From the NCBI RefSeq assembly GCF_036226765.1, contig NZ_CP109017.1, forward strand, positions 5,643,001-5,707,000: DNA of 64,000 bases, written 5' to 3'. Positions 8,300 to 17,113 of this stretch are shown here, one piece after another. Below the pieces are notes generated by a model. The model worked only from the letters and a program-made list of their open reading frames with translations, was not told where the DNA came from and searched no databases. A program made the translations under genes and the position numbers. The stretch comes from Streptomyces sp. NBC_00670. Lineage in GTDB: Bacteria; Actinomycetota; Actinomycetes; Streptomycetales; Streptomycetaceae. The first letter of the stretch is position 1, and every line of letters starts with the position of its first letter.

Positions 8300-8815
8300 T
8301 CAGCTGCAGGTGCGGTAGTTGTAGCCGGCGCTGCGGACGACGCCGCTGCTGTCGTAGAAGTCGTAGTGGCCCTCGCTGTTCCGCCACAGGTTGAACGAGT
8401 GCTCCGAGCCGTTGTACGTGCCGTCGTTCTGGATCGTGTATCCGGCCACCGTGAAGGTGTCCTTGCCCGCGATACCGTCCGAGGGGCCCGGGACGGCCCA
8501 GTCCGACTGGAACTTCTTCGTGGCCGCCTTGGTGTCCGGGCCGAAGATCCCGTCGATGTCTCCCCAGCCGAGGTAGCCGTACGACCACAGGACCTTCTGC
8601 CACAGGCAGGTGGCGTTGGAGTTCGCGTTGGAGCCGGTGGACAGGATGCCTTCGTCCTCCCAGTCGTCCGTGAACACGCCCTTGCCGCCGATGTAGGCGG
8701 CCCCGGTGTAGCTGTTGCTGGCCGACGCGGGCGCGGCGCTCAGGCCGCCGAGCGTCAGCGCGGCCAGGGTGGCCGCCAGCGCCATGGTCAGGCGCGGTCG
8801 GATATGTGCCGTCAT
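8300..8815 (-). CDS. Secreted protein with peptidoglycan-binding-like domain
   Basis: The 171-residue protein has a Sec signal peptide (residues 1 to about 34, ending APASAS). Residues about 75-120 contain WGDIDGIFGPDTKAATKKFQ and a following DGIAGKDTF, the repeat pattern of PG_binding_1 domains that attach to cell-wall glycan. The remaining C-terminal part is Tyr/Asn/Gly-rich with a terminal Cys. GGAG precedes the ATG. It is divergent from a membrane-anchored XRE protein whose C-terminus carries the same kind of domain (GAVDGVYGQQTIAAVMRLQK), suggesting a shared cell-wall theme. Confidence 0.8.
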   Translation of the reverse strand: MTAHIRPRLTMALAATLAALTLGGLSAAPASASNSYTGAAYIGGKGVFTDDWEDEGILSTGSNANSNATCLWQKVLWSYGYLGWGDIDGIFGPDTKAATKKFQSDWAVPGPSDGIAGKDTFTVAGYTIQNDGTYNGSEHSFNLWRNSEGHYDFYDSSGVVRSAGYNYRTCS

Positions 8816-9146
8816 GTTCCGTTGCTCCTTCGATCGGGAGTGACCGGGGCGGGGCCGGCCGGCCGACTCCTTGGCCGTTGCCCTACAGAGGTTGCTGGCC
8901 AATGTCAGGCACCGCCACCGGGACCGGCGGGACTGGGACGAGGTGGGACGACACCCCCGCCGACCTGCTGGGACGTGGCGGAGGGTGCGGCATCCCTGGG
9001 ACGACGGCCGCGCCCGGGCCCTGGCCGGAACTCTCGGCAGCGGGGCCCCGGCCGATCCTCCGGACCGCGCACGGGGGGTATCAACGCAGGGACAGGGGAG
9101 CGGGGAAGCCACCGGGGGGCTCCCCGACGCACACCGGGGGGTGGAC
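8816..9146. other. 331-bp divergent intergenic region with G-rich tracts
   Basis: This gap separates the secreted PG-binding gene from the XRE pair and must hold both promoters, but no clear -10/-35 pair stands out. From 9073 to 9141 the + strand has six runs of 3-6 G. Four of them (9089-9119) have loops of 3, 3 and 8 nt, compatible with a G-quadruplex in the leader. No gene seen. Confidence 0.5.
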
Positions 9147-10013
9147 GTGGCTGCTTGGAGGAAACTGCCGGAGACGCTGGACGAGAGAAGCCGGCAACTC
9201 ACCGTGCAGTTGAGGAGGCTGAAGGACCGCAGCGGGCTGAGCCTGGCCTCGATCGCGGCCAAGACCGGGTACAGCCGCTCGTCGTGGGAACGCTATCTCA
9301 ACGGGAAGGCCATGCCCCCGCGGCAGGCGGTCGAGGAGCTGGCGCGGATCGCCGGCACCGACCCGACCAAACTGCTGGTGCTGCACGAAGTCGCGGGCCA
9401 GGCAGGGCAGTACGGGACTCCCGTGCCGTCTCCATCGGCCGGCGCACAGGACAACGCGAGCCCGGGGGCACGGAAGGCGACGGCTGCCGAGCGGTCCGGT
9501 CCGCCTCCCGCGGAGGTGACGGCACAGCGGCCGCCGGGAGTGCGTAGACCGGTTCTCCTGGTGGCCGTGGTGGTGGCGGCGCTCATCGGCATGGGCGCCG
9601 GAGCCCTGCTGACCCGGACGTGGAGCGGTGACGAGGACGCCGGGGCGCCGGCTGCGGCGGCGGCCGCGTCCGGCTCGCTTCCGGGCGCGCGCGTCACTCC
9701 CACGACCGAGGGGCCGGGCCGGTACGTCTTCAAGCCCGGCAAGAGGTACCCGTGCAAGGTCCGCAGAAGTCCCGGGGCCGACGGGGGACTGAGCGCGGGA
9801 TACAGCGCGACGCGCACCGCGGTGCTCGCCGGTCCGGGCTGGGACGTGGTGGAGGCCCAGTGCATACTGCGCTATCGCCACCTGGCGCCCGGTGCCGTCG
9901 ACGGTGTGTACGGGCAGCAGACCATCGCGGCCGTGATGCGCCTGCAGAAACATGCCGGACTGCCGGCCGACGGCGTGGTGGGGCCCCACACCTGGCAGGT
10001 GCTGCGCGGATGA
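9147..10013 (+). CDS. XRE-type HTH protein with single membrane segment and C-terminal peptidoglycan-binding domain
   Basis: Taken from GTG 9147 (GTG 9141 is also possible), the protein has 288 residues. An N-terminal helix-turn-helix (about residues 10-75) includes the conserved SSWERYLNGK. A basic Pro/Ala-rich linker leads to one membrane segment (about 133-155), then an outer linker and a PG_binding_1 domain (about 225-288) with VDGVYGQQTIAAVMRLQKHA. The topology is DNA-binding inside and wall-binding outside, which suggests a one-component sensor of the cell wall, though this is inference. Its stop overlaps the next gene's start (ATGA). Confidence 0.82.
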   Translation: MAAWRKLPETLDERSRQLTVQLRRLKDRSGLSLASIAAKTGYSRSSWERYLNGKAMPPRQAVEELARIAGTDPTKLLVLHEVAGQAGQYGTPVPSPSAGAQDNASPGARKATAAERSGPPPAEVTAQRPPGVRRPVLLVAVVVAALIGMGAGALLTRTWSGDEDAGAPAAAAAASGSLPGARVTPTTEGPGRYVFKPGKRYPCKVRRSPGADGGLSAGYSATRTAVLAGPGWDVVEAQCILRYRHLAPGAVDGVYGQQTIAAVMRLQKHAGLPADGVVGPHTWQVLRG

Positions 10014-10819
10014 CCGGCCCGGCACCGGAGTGCGCGGCGCTGGCCGAGCGGCTCCGCGAGGTGCGGGCGCGCACGGGGCTGAGCCTTGTGGCGCTGTCGG
10101 AGCGCACCCCGTACAGCAAGTCGTCCTGGGAGCGCTATCTCAACGGCAAGAAGCCGGCTCCCTGGGACGCCGTCCGGGCCCTCTGCGCGGTGGCGGGGGA
10201 GCCCACCGAACGGCTGCTCGCCCTGTGGGAACTGGCGGACGCCCAGTGGAGCGGGCGCGCCGGCTCCACGCCGCCCGCGCCCGCCCCGCCCCCGCCGGCA
10301 CCGGTCCCCGGTGCCCCTGGACGCGCCCGGCGTCCGCGACTGGTGACCGCCGGCAAAGGCGTGGCCGCGGTGGCCGCCGCGCTCGTCGTCGTGGCGCTCT
10401 GCGTCTGGGGCCCGGGCACCGGCCGGCCGTCGACGCATGTCGCGGCCACTCCGCTGAACCCCCGCCCGGGTTGTCACGGGAGCACGTGCGACGGGAAGGA
10501 CCCCGACCTGATGTCCTGCGGACTGCCCGGCCGCGCGGAGGCGCTCGGACCGGCGCACCACTCGGCCACGGGCGCCGGCATGGAGATCCGGTACAGCCCG
10601 GCGTGCGCCGCGGCATGGGGCCGCATCTGGCACGCGAAGGTCGGCGACACGATCGAGGTCACCGCCCCCGGTGCCCGGCCGCGTCACGTCGTCATCAGCA
10701 GCACGGCCGACGCCGACCGCTACAGCTTCACACCCATGATCGGCAACGCGGCCCGGACCGGCCTGAAGCTCTGCTTCACGGCGGCGAACGGCGCGGGCCG
10801 GGAGTGCGTTCACTCCTGA
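10010..10819 (+). CDS. XRE-type HTH protein with membrane segment and extracytoplasmic DUF2690 domain
   Basis: The 269-residue protein repeats the architecture of its upstream neighbour: HTH at residues 8-75 with SSWERYLNGKKPAPW, a Pro-rich linker, and one membrane segment (about 118-140). Its outer domain is different: GCHGSTCDGKDPDLMSCG begins a DUF2690 domain with paired cysteines that probably form disulfides. Function is unknown. The 4-nt ATGA overlap implies translational coupling, so the pair may act together, perhaps as heterodimers through the similar HTH domains. No DNA target is evident beyond the divergent promoter. Confidence 0.82.
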   Translation: MTGPAPECAALAERLREVRARTGLSLVALSERTPYSKSSWERYLNGKKPAPWDAVRALCAVAGEPTERLLALWELADAQWSGRAGSTPPAPAPPPPAPVPGAPGRARRPRLVTAGKGVAAVAAALVVVALCVWGPGTGRPSTHVAATPLNPRPGCHGSTCDGKDPDLMSCGLPGRAEALGPAHHSATGAGMEIRYSPACAAAWGRIWHAKVGDTIEVTAPGARPRHVVISSTADADRYSFTPMIGNAARTGLKLCFTAANGAGRECVHS

Positions 10820-10849
10820 CAGGGGGACTTCGGAGCGATGGTGTCGACG

Positions 10850-11671
10850 TCAGCGCGTCCGCTGCAGCATCGCGAAGAGGGCGCCCTCCGGGTCGGTGGC
10901 CGTGGTGGTGCGGCCATGGGGGCCGTCGTGCGCCGGTTCGACGACTCGGCCGCCGAGGGCCGTCACCCGCCGGCTGGCCTCGTCCGTGTCGGGTACCTCG
11001 AAGTACGTCAGCCAGTGTGCGCCCCGGTCGCGGGGAAGGGCCCGGCCCATGCCGTGTACGACGGCGACCGGGCGGCCGTGGCGGCGCAGGACGACGCGGT
11101 CGACCTGTTCGGCGGGGGCGGCTTCGGCGGCCTCGGCGGGCTCCTCCTCGTAGCCGAAGACGTTGCGGTAGAACTTCGTGACGCCCGTGGAGTCGTAGGT
11201 CAGCAGTTCGTTCCAGGCGGGGGTCCCGGGCGCCCCCGTCAGCTCCGTGCCGAAGTGGGCGGCCGACTGCCAGATGCCGAAGACCGCGCCCGACGGGTCG
11301 ACGGCGACGGCCAGCCGGCCGGCCGCGCCCGCGTCCAGCGGGCCGACGCCCACCGTGCCGCCGCAGTGCCGCACGGTCTCCGCCGTCGCGTCCGCGTCGT
11401 CCGAGGCGAAGTACGGCGTCCAGGCCACCGGCAGCTCCCGGTCGGGTGGCAGTTGTCCGATGCCGGCCACCTCACGGCCGTCCAGGAGTGCCCGTACGTA
11501 CGGGCCGAGTTGCTCGGGGCCGGGCCGGAACTCCCAGCCGAAGAGTTCGCCGTAGAACTCCTGGGTCGCGGCCGTGCTGTGCACCATCAGGCTCACCCAG
11601 CAGGGCGTGCCGGGTGCGGGGCGGGCGTGCGCGGTGCCGTTCGGGCCGGCCGGCCGGCTTGCCTCGGTCAT
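10850..11671 (-). CDS. VOC (glyoxalase/bleomycin-resistance fold) family protein
   Basis: The 273-residue protein contains two VOC halves. The first (about residues 22-140) includes CWVSLMVHSTAATQEFYGEL and ends DPSGAVFGIWQ; the second (about 150-272) includes WNELLTYDSTGVTKFYRNVF and ends DPEGALFAMLQ. This duplicated arrangement is common in Streptomyces VOC proteins annotated as hydroxylases or glyoxalase-like, without proven substrates. I chose ATG 11671, served by AGAAGAG; GTG 11677 would add two residues. It is convergent with the XRE pair, only 30 bp away. Confidence 0.85.
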   Translation of the reverse strand: MTEASRPAGPNGTAHARPAPGTPCWVSLMVHSTAATQEFYGELFGWEFRPGPEQLGPYVRALLDGREVAGIGQLPPDRELPVAWTPYFASDDADATAETVRHCGGTVGVGPLDAGAAGRLAVAVDPSGAVFGIWQSAAHFGTELTGAPGTPAWNELLTYDSTGVTKFYRNVFGYEEEPAEAAEAAPAEQVDRVVLRRHGRPVAVVHGMGRALPRDRGAHWLTYFEVPDTDEASRRVTALGGRVVEPAHDGPHGRTTTATDPEGALFAMLQRTR

Positions 11672-11993
11672 GGTCACTCTCTTCTCGGCCCCTTGGCGGT
11701 GGCCGGTCCGCTTCGCCTGCGTGCGGTCTGTCGCGGTCGCGCCGGCGCACGCTTCGGGCCGATGGTCGCACCGCGGGCGGCGCGTCCCGGGCCGGGCCGC
11801 GCCGTCGTCGGTGCGTCACCGCGGGGGACGTTCCGGGGTGCGGTGTCCCGTCCGTTGCCGGGCGATGGCCGCGCGGTGACGATCAGCAGTACGGATGGTG
11901 TCCGTTCCCGTACGCGGGGTGATCGGAACCGTCCGGCGGGAAGGGTAGCCGGATCGGGACGACGTGGCCACCCCGTGCGGGAGGATGGGGGCC
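11672..11993. other. 322-bp divergent region between VOC and sulfurtransferase genes
   Basis: The region must carry both promoters. Just before the sulfurtransferase, GAGGAT (11981-11986) ends 7 nt from the ATG. It could act as a ribosome-binding site or as a weak -10 of a leaderless transcript. No gene or repeat seen. Confidence 0.5.
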
Positions 11994-12884
11994 ATGAACC
12001 CCCTCATCTCCGCATCCGAGCTGGCCGGTCTACTGGGCGAGCGGCCCGCCGATCGCCCGGCGGACCAGTCGGCGGGCTCCGCCGCGCCGCCCGTGCTGCT
12101 CGACGTCCGCTGGCAGCTGAGCACCGCCAAGGCGTCCGGTCAGGCCCCCTTCGACGGCCGCGCCGCCCACGCGGCGGGACACCTGCCGGGCGCCGTCTAC
12201 GTGGACCTGGACGCTGACCTGGCCGGGCCGCCGGGACCGGCCGGCCGGCATCCGCTGCCCGACGTGGAGCGCTTCGGCGCGGCCATGCGCGCCGCCGGTG
12301 TCCGTGCCGACCGCCCCGTCGTCGTCCACGACGGCGGCCAGGGCTGGGCGGCGGCGCGCGCCTGGTGGCTGCTGCGCTGGGCGGGGCACCCGGACGTACG
12401 GGTGCTGGACGGCGGGATCGCCGCCTGGGACGGGCCGCTCGCGACCGGCACCGAAACTCCGGAACCCGGCGACTTCCGGCCGCGGCCGGGCGCGATGCCG
12501 CTGCTCGACGCGGACGGGGCGGCGGCGCTGGCGCGTACCGGGCTGCTGCTCGACGCGCGGGCGGGGGAGCGGTACCGGGGCGAGGTGGAGCCGATCGACC
12601 CGGTCGGCGGCCATATCCCGGGCGCGGTGTCGGCGCCGACCACCGAGAACACGACGGCGTCCGGCACACTGCTGCCCGCCGCCGAACTCGCCGACCGCTT
12701 CAAGGCGTTGGGCGTCACGGAGGGCACCGAGGTCGGCGTGTACTGCGGCTCCGGCGTCTCCGCCGCGCACCAGGTGCTGGCGCTCGCCGCGGCGGGCGTC
12801 CCGGCCGCGCTGTACGTGGGCTCGTGGTCGGAGTGGAGCGCCGACTCGGGCCGCCCGGTGGCGGTGGGCCCGGACCCGCAGTGA
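11994..12884 (+). CDS. Sulfurtransferase (two-domain rhodanese)
   Basis: The 296-residue protein has two rhodanese domains (about 5-145 and 160-290). The N-terminal domain lacks a catalytic Cys (VVVHDGGQGWAA), while the C-terminal one has CGSGVSA with Cys251 as the persulfide carrier. This fits thiosulfate or 3-mercaptopyruvate sulfurtransferases; the family has CGSGVTA here. Length is normal. A terminator hairpin follows at 12909-12936. Which sulfur donor is used cannot be told. Confidence 0.9.
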   Translation: MNPLISASELAGLLGERPADRPADQSAGSAAPPVLLDVRWQLSTAKASGQAPFDGRAAHAAGHLPGAVYVDLDADLAGPPGPAGRHPLPDVERFGAAMRAAGVRADRPVVVHDGGQGWAAARAWWLLRWAGHPDVRVLDGGIAAWDGPLATGTETPEPGDFRPRPGAMPLLDADGAAALARTGLLLDARAGERYRGEVEPIDPVGGHIPGAVSAPTTENTTASGTLLPAAELADRFKALGVTEGTEVGVYCGSGVSAAHQVLALAAAGVPAALYVGSWSEWSADSGRPVAVGPDPQ

Positions 12885-12908
12885 CCGAAGAGGGGGCGTA
12901 CAGGAACA

Positions 12909-12936
12909 GGGCCCGTACCGGGAGTGGTACGGGCCC
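12909..12936 (+). terminator. Hairpin terminator after sulfurtransferase
   Basis: Perfect 11-bp arms (GGGCCCGTACC and GGTACGGGCCC) with a 6-nt loop, followed by TTCGTG. It lies between convergent genes and may serve both. Confidence 0.75.
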
Positions 12937-13106
12937 TTCGTGTGCTTGACGAGCCGTCATCCACGGATTGACGGGCGGTCAGCCGGAAATCGACCCTTAC
13001 ACGAACGTGGCTGCCCATGCGTGCGGTTGACTCACCGTCCGTGACGGCACCCGCCGGCGGCCGGTGCCGACCCCCGAACACCCGGCGCCGATCCGGCGCC
13101 GCTCGG

Positions 13107-14144
13107 CTACTCCTGCTTCTTGCGCCGTGTGCCGAACACGATCTCGTCCCAGCTCGGCACGGCCGCCCTGCGGCCCGGGCGGACGCCGTCCGCCTCCGCC
13201 TGCCGGTCGGTGGAGCCGATCAGCCGGTCGCGGTGGCTGGTCACCGAGCGCGGCATCAGTACGTCCGCGTAGGCCGAGCCGGCCGAGGCCGCCGGCGCCG
13301 GGGGCTCCTCCGCGACGGGTTCGTCGGCGGGTTCGTCCTCCGTCTCGGCGGGCGGTTCCGGGACCACCAGGTCGCCCCGGAAGCTCGGCACCGCCTCCAA
13401 CAGGCTGGTCAGCGAGTCCCGTTCGCCCGCGCTCTCCTCGGCGGGCTCGGAGATCTGCGCGGGCAGCACGGGGCGGTCCGTCCCCCGGTCCAGGGCGCGG
13501 TCCAGCGGGCGGTCGCGCGGCAGCCGGGCGATCCGCGGCACGAACGGGAAGCTCGGCTCGGGCGCGGCGAGGTCGTCGGACTCGCCGATCAGCGAGCGCG
13601 CCTCGTCGTCCACGGCCTGGACGAGCCGGCGGGGCGGGTCGTAGGTCCAGCTCGCGGAGTGCGGTTCGCCCGCGACCCGGTAGACCAGCAGGACCTCCCA
13701 CGTGCCGTCGTCCCGGCGCCAGGAGTCCCACTGGATGGTGTCCTTCTCGGCGCCGCGCAGCAGCAGCCGTTCCTGCACGGCCTCGCCGAGCAGCGGACCG
13801 GCGTTCTCGCCGGGGCGGCGGACCGGGGTCTTGCGGGCCCGCTCGGCCATGAAGGCGCGCTCGGCCAGCACCGGACCCTCGAACCGGCGGACGCGGTCGA
13901 CGGGGATCCCGGCGAGCTGGGCGACCTCCTCCGCGGAGGCGCCGGCCCTTATACGGGCCTGGATGTCACGGGGGCGGAGGTGGCTCTCCACCTCGATCTC
14001 GATCTGGCCGAGGCGGGGACGGTCGCCGCGCACGGCGGCGCGGAGCCGTTCGTCAATCGGAAGCGTGTACTCCGTGCTGTCCGCAGCCTTCAGCACCAGC
14101 CGTGTGCCGTCATTGGAGACGGCCACGACACGCAGTTCGGGCAT
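13107..14144 (-). CDS. sepH: SepH septation protein (DUF3071, FtsZ regulator)
   Basis: The 345-residue protein begins MPELRVVAVSNDGTRLVLK and carries the conserved N-terminal DUF3071 domain (residues 1 to about 170), including a helix-turn-helix-like stretch SAEEVAQLAGIPVDRVRRFEGP. The remainder is Glu/Pro/Ala-rich and disordered, ending in a basic RRKKQE tail. In Streptomyces SepH directly binds FtsZ and promotes Z-ring assembly for sporulation septa and cross-walls. I start at ATG 14144 with a GGGAGG-like site upstream rather than at the longer in-frame start. The identification rests on the domain and on the location near hemH and cutRS. Confidence 0.92.
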   Translation of the reverse strand: MPELRVVAVSNDGTRLVLKAADSTEYTLPIDERLRAAVRGDRPRLGQIEIEVESHLRPRDIQARIRAGASAEEVAQLAGIPVDRVRRFEGPVLAERAFMAERARKTPVRRPGENAGPLLGEAVQERLLLRGAEKDTIQWDSWRRDDGTWEVLLVYRVAGEPHSASWTYDPPRRLVQAVDDEARSLIGESDDLAAPEPSFPFVPRIARLPRDRPLDRALDRGTDRPVLPAQISEPAEESAGERDSLTSLLEAVPSFRGDLVVPEPPAETEDEPADEPVAEEPPAPAASAGSAYADVLMPRSVTSHRDRLIGSTDRQAEADGVRPGRRAAVPSWDEIVFGTRRKKQE

Positions 14145-14535
14145 GGGGACCTCCCGGGTGGTGCCTGCCGACGTCACGTGCGTCGCTGCTTCCGCTAGTC
14201 GAGTGTGGCCTGCCCGGGTGCAGCCTGCCACAACCTTGCCGAGTTGCCCGGCGTGTCGGGCGCGGGCCCTGGAACGCCGTTATGGCACGGTTACCTGATC
14301 GCAACGCTGAGTGACGAGCTCAGTCACTCTGTGCAACGCACTCTCCCTCCCGGCGGTCCAGCACGGTCCCGGACACCCTGATGGGACCCGGGACCCAGGG
14401 CTCGCAACAGTACTCCATTCGGACCACCTTCGTGGATCACCACGCCGTCGGACTTCTCGGAAACCGTGTGCTTCAACGGTGTGCTTCCACGGCGTGCTCC
14501 GAGTCCGACGGCCGGGTGGTCCGGCAGCCAGGTGT
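14145..14535. other. 391-bp gap between sepH start and lactone oxidase end
   Basis: It contains the sepH promoter region. A perfect inverted repeat (GAGTGAC, 7-nt loop, GTCACTC; 14309-14329) lies 165 nt upstream of sepH. A second, looser one is GGTCCCGG/CCGGGACC at 14365-14395. No credible gene found on either strand. Confidence 0.5.
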
Positions 14536-15915
14536 CTATCTCCCCAACACTCGCCGCAAGTAGTCGTTCTGAAACCGCCGGTCCGGGTCGAGCCGGTCCC
14601 GCAGCGCGGTGAACTCGCCGAAGCGCGGGTAGGCGGCCGCGAGGTACTCGGCGTCGCGCGTGTGGATCTTGCCCCAGTGCGGGCGCCCCTCGTGCGCCGT
14701 GAAGATCCGCTCGGCGGCGGTGAAGTAGGCCTGGTAGGGCGTGCCGCGGAACATGTGCACGGCGACGTAGGCGCTGTCCCGGCCGGAGGCGGTGGACAGC
14801 GCGATGTCGTCGGCCGGGCAGGTGCGGACCTCCACGGGGAAGCTGACCCGCAGCGGCGAGCGGTCCACCATCGCCTTCAGCTCCCGCAGCGTGTCGGCGA
14901 GGGCGGCGCGCGGAACGGCGTACTCCATCTCCATGAAGCGCACCCGGCGCGGGGAGGTGAAGACCTTGTAGGGGAGGTCGGTGTACGTCCGCGCGGACAG
15001 CGCCCGGCTGCTGATGCCGGCGATGACGGGGATCGTCGCGGGGACCGCGCGCCCGAGGTGGTTGACGGCGTGGAAGAGGTGGTTGGAGAGGAACTCGTCC
15101 TCGAACCAGCCCTTGACCGTGGGCACCGGCCGGCAGGGGCCGGCGCTGCGGTTGTTGCGCTTGGTGTTGGTGTTGCCGGTGTGCGGGAACCAGTAGAACT
15201 CGAAGTGCTCGTTCTCCGCCCAGAGTTGGTCGAATTCGGACAGGACTCGGTCCAGTGGCATCGGTTCCTCGCGCGCGGTGAGCAGGAAGACCGGCTCCAC
15301 GGCGAAGGTGACCGCGGTGATGATGCCGAGGGCGCCGAGCCCGATGCGGGCGGCGGCGAACACGTCCGGGTGCTCGTCCGCGGAGCACGTCAGCACCGAG
15401 CCGTCGGCCGTCACCATTTCGAGTGCCCTGATCTGGGCGGCGATCGAGCCGGACTCACGGCCGGTGCCGTGGGTGCCGGTGCTGGTCGCGCCGGAGACCG
15501 TCTGCTCCATGATGTCGCCCATGTTGGTGAGCGAGAGCCCCTCGCGCGCCAGGGCCTCGTTCAGGCGCTTGAGCGGGGTGCCGGCCTCGACGGTGACCGT
15601 GCCGGCCGCGCGGTCGATGTTCCGTATCCCCGTCAGCAGGTGGGGGCGTACCAGGACGCCGTCGGTGGCGGCCACCGAGGTGAAGGAGTGACCGGTGCCC
15701 ACCGCCTTGACGCGCAGCCCGTCCTCGGCCGCGCGGCGCACCGCGGCGGACAGCTCCTCGACGGACGCCGGGGCGACCTCGCGGGCGGGCCGGGCGGTGA
15801 CGTTGCCCGCCCAGTTACGCCACGGGCCGGTCCTCCCCCTCACGGTCCCGGCCGCGCCGGCCTTCCTCGCGCCGCCGCTCCCCGTGCCGTTCGTCCCGCT
15901 CGCTGTGGTGCTCAT
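14536..15915 (-). CDS. D-arabinono-1,4-lactone oxidase family FAD-linked oxidoreductase
   Basis: The protein has 459 residues from ATG 15915. An FAD-binding PCMH/VAO-type domain spans about 30-215 (WRNWAGNVTARP, VGTGHSFTSVAATDGVLV, SGATSTGTHGTG). An ALO-type C-terminal domain follows, ending with HWGKIHT and FQNDYLRRVLG. These enzymes oxidise sugar lactones with O2. The VGTGHSFT motif has His where covalent-FAD family members carry the flavin link. A GGGAGGGG site precedes the ATG. The start overlaps the end of the upstream MFS gene by 101 bp, which is unusual; a shorter product starting nearer WRNWAG is possible. Confidence 0.88.
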   Translation of the reverse strand: MSTTASGTNGTGSGGARKAGAAGTVRGRTGPWRNWAGNVTARPAREVAPASVEELSAAVRRAAEDGLRVKAVGTGHSFTSVAATDGVLVRPHLLTGIRNIDRAAGTVTVEAGTPLKRLNEALAREGLSLTNMGDIMEQTVSGATSTGTHGTGRESGSIAAQIRALEMVTADGSVLTCSADEHPDVFAAARIGLGALGIITAVTFAVEPVFLLTAREEPMPLDRVLSEFDQLWAENEHFEFYWFPHTGNTNTKRNNRSAGPCRPVPTVKGWFEDEFLSNHLFHAVNHLGRAVPATIPVIAGISSRALSARTYTDLPYKVFTSPRRVRFMEMEYAVPRAALADTLRELKAMVDRSPLRVSFPVEVRTCPADDIALSTASGRDSAYVAVHMFRGTPYQAYFTAAERIFTAHEGRPHWGKIHTRDAEYLAAAYPRFGEFTALRDRLDPDRRFQNDYLRRVLGR

Positions 15916-17113
15916 GGGGCCCCTCCCGCCGCGTGACCGGCCTCGACAGCCGGCGGTACCCGAGGAGACCGACCGCCACCGCGACGGCCCCGGAGACCAC
16001 CGGGACCCCGTACCCGGCACGGGCCCCGGAGGCGTCGATCACCCACCCGGACACCGAGGAGCCGAGCGCGACGCCGACCGCGAGCCCGGTGCTCACCCAG
16101 GTCATGCCCTCGGTCAGTTTCGCGCGGGGTACGTGCTGCTCGATGAGGGCCATCGTCGTGATCATCGTGGGTGCGACGGACAGCCCCGCAACGAACAGCG
16201 CCACGGCCAGAGACGGCAGGTTTCCGACCAGTAGGAATGGGATCATACTCACGGCCATGGCGCAGATGCCCAGGAACCAGCGGCGTTCCGGCGCCCCGGC
16301 GAAGCGGATCAGTCCGAACAGGAGTCCGGCGGCGCAGGAACCGGCCGCATAGAGGGCGAGGACGACGCTCGCGGCCCCCTTGTGCCCCCGCTCGTCCGCG
16401 AAGGCGACGGTGACCACGTCGACCGCGCCGAAGATCGCCCCGGTCGCCGCGAACGTGCCGACCAGCACCTGCAGGCCCGGCGCCCGCAGAGCCGTGCCGC
16501 CGCCGTGGTGGGCGCGCGGATGCGGCGCCGGTTCGGTGGCGCGCTGCGAGGTCAGCCAGAGGACGCCGGCCGCGAGGAAGCACGCGGCCAGCAGCGGCCC
16601 GGCCTCCGGGAACCACCGGGTGGACAGCCCGATGGAGAGGATCGGGCCGAAGATGAAGCACACCTCGTCGATGACCGACTCGAACGAGTACGCGGTGTGC
16701 AGCTGCGGGGTGCCGCGGTAGAGCGCCGCCCAGCGCGCCCTGATCATCGCGCCCAGGCTCGGCACGGCGCCGATCCCGGCCGCGCACACGAACAGCGCCC
16801 AGTCCGGCCACCCGTGGTGCGCGGCCAGCAGCAGCCCGGTCGCGGCGGCCAGCGCGACCAGGGTCGCCGGGCGCAGCACCCGGCGCTGCCCGTGCCGGTC
16901 GACGAGGCGCGAGATCTGCGGCCCGAGCAGCGCGGCGGACAGCGCGAGGGTGGCCGACAGCGCCCCGGCGAGCCCGTAGCGGCCGGTGAGCTGGGAGATC
17001 ATCGTCACGATGCCGATGCCCATCATCGACAGCGGCATCCGCCCGACCAGCCCGGCGGCGGAGAACGCGGCGGAGCCGGGGGCGGCGAACAGGGCGCGGT
17101 AGGGGCTGGGCAC
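15815..17113 (-). CDS. MFS transporter
   Basis: The 432-residue protein starts at GTG 17113 (VPSPYRALFAAPGSAAFSAAG). About twelve hydrophobic segments cover residues 10-395, including an MFS-like loop near GPQISRLVDRHGQRRVL. The last ~35 residues are strongly charged (Glu/Arg/His) and coincide with the overlap into the oxidase gene. Family members are proton-driven exporters or importers; no substrate is indicated. It lies upstream of the lactone oxidase on the same strand, so the two are likely one transcript. It is divergent from hemH with 179 bp between. Confidence 0.87.
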   Translation of the reverse strand: MPSPYRALFAAPGSAAFSAAGLVGRMPLSMMGIGIVTMISQLTGRYGLAGALSATLALSAALLGPQISRLVDRHGQRRVLRPATLVALAAATGLLLAAHHGWPDWALFVCAAGIGAVPSLGAMIRARWAALYRGTPQLHTAYSFESVIDEVCFIFGPILSIGLSTRWFPEAGPLLAACFLAAGVLWLTSQRATEPAPHPRAHHGGGTALRAPGLQVLVGTFAATGAIFGAVDVVTVAFADERGHKGAASVVLALYAAGSCAAGLLFGLIRFAGAPERRWFLGICAMAVSMIPFLLVGNLPSLAVALFVAGLSVAPTMITTMALIEQHVPRAKLTEGMTWVSTGLAVGVALGSSVSGWVIDASGARAGYGVPVVSGAVAVAVGLLGYRRLSRPVTRREGPHEHHSERDERHGERRREEGRRGRDREGEDRPVA

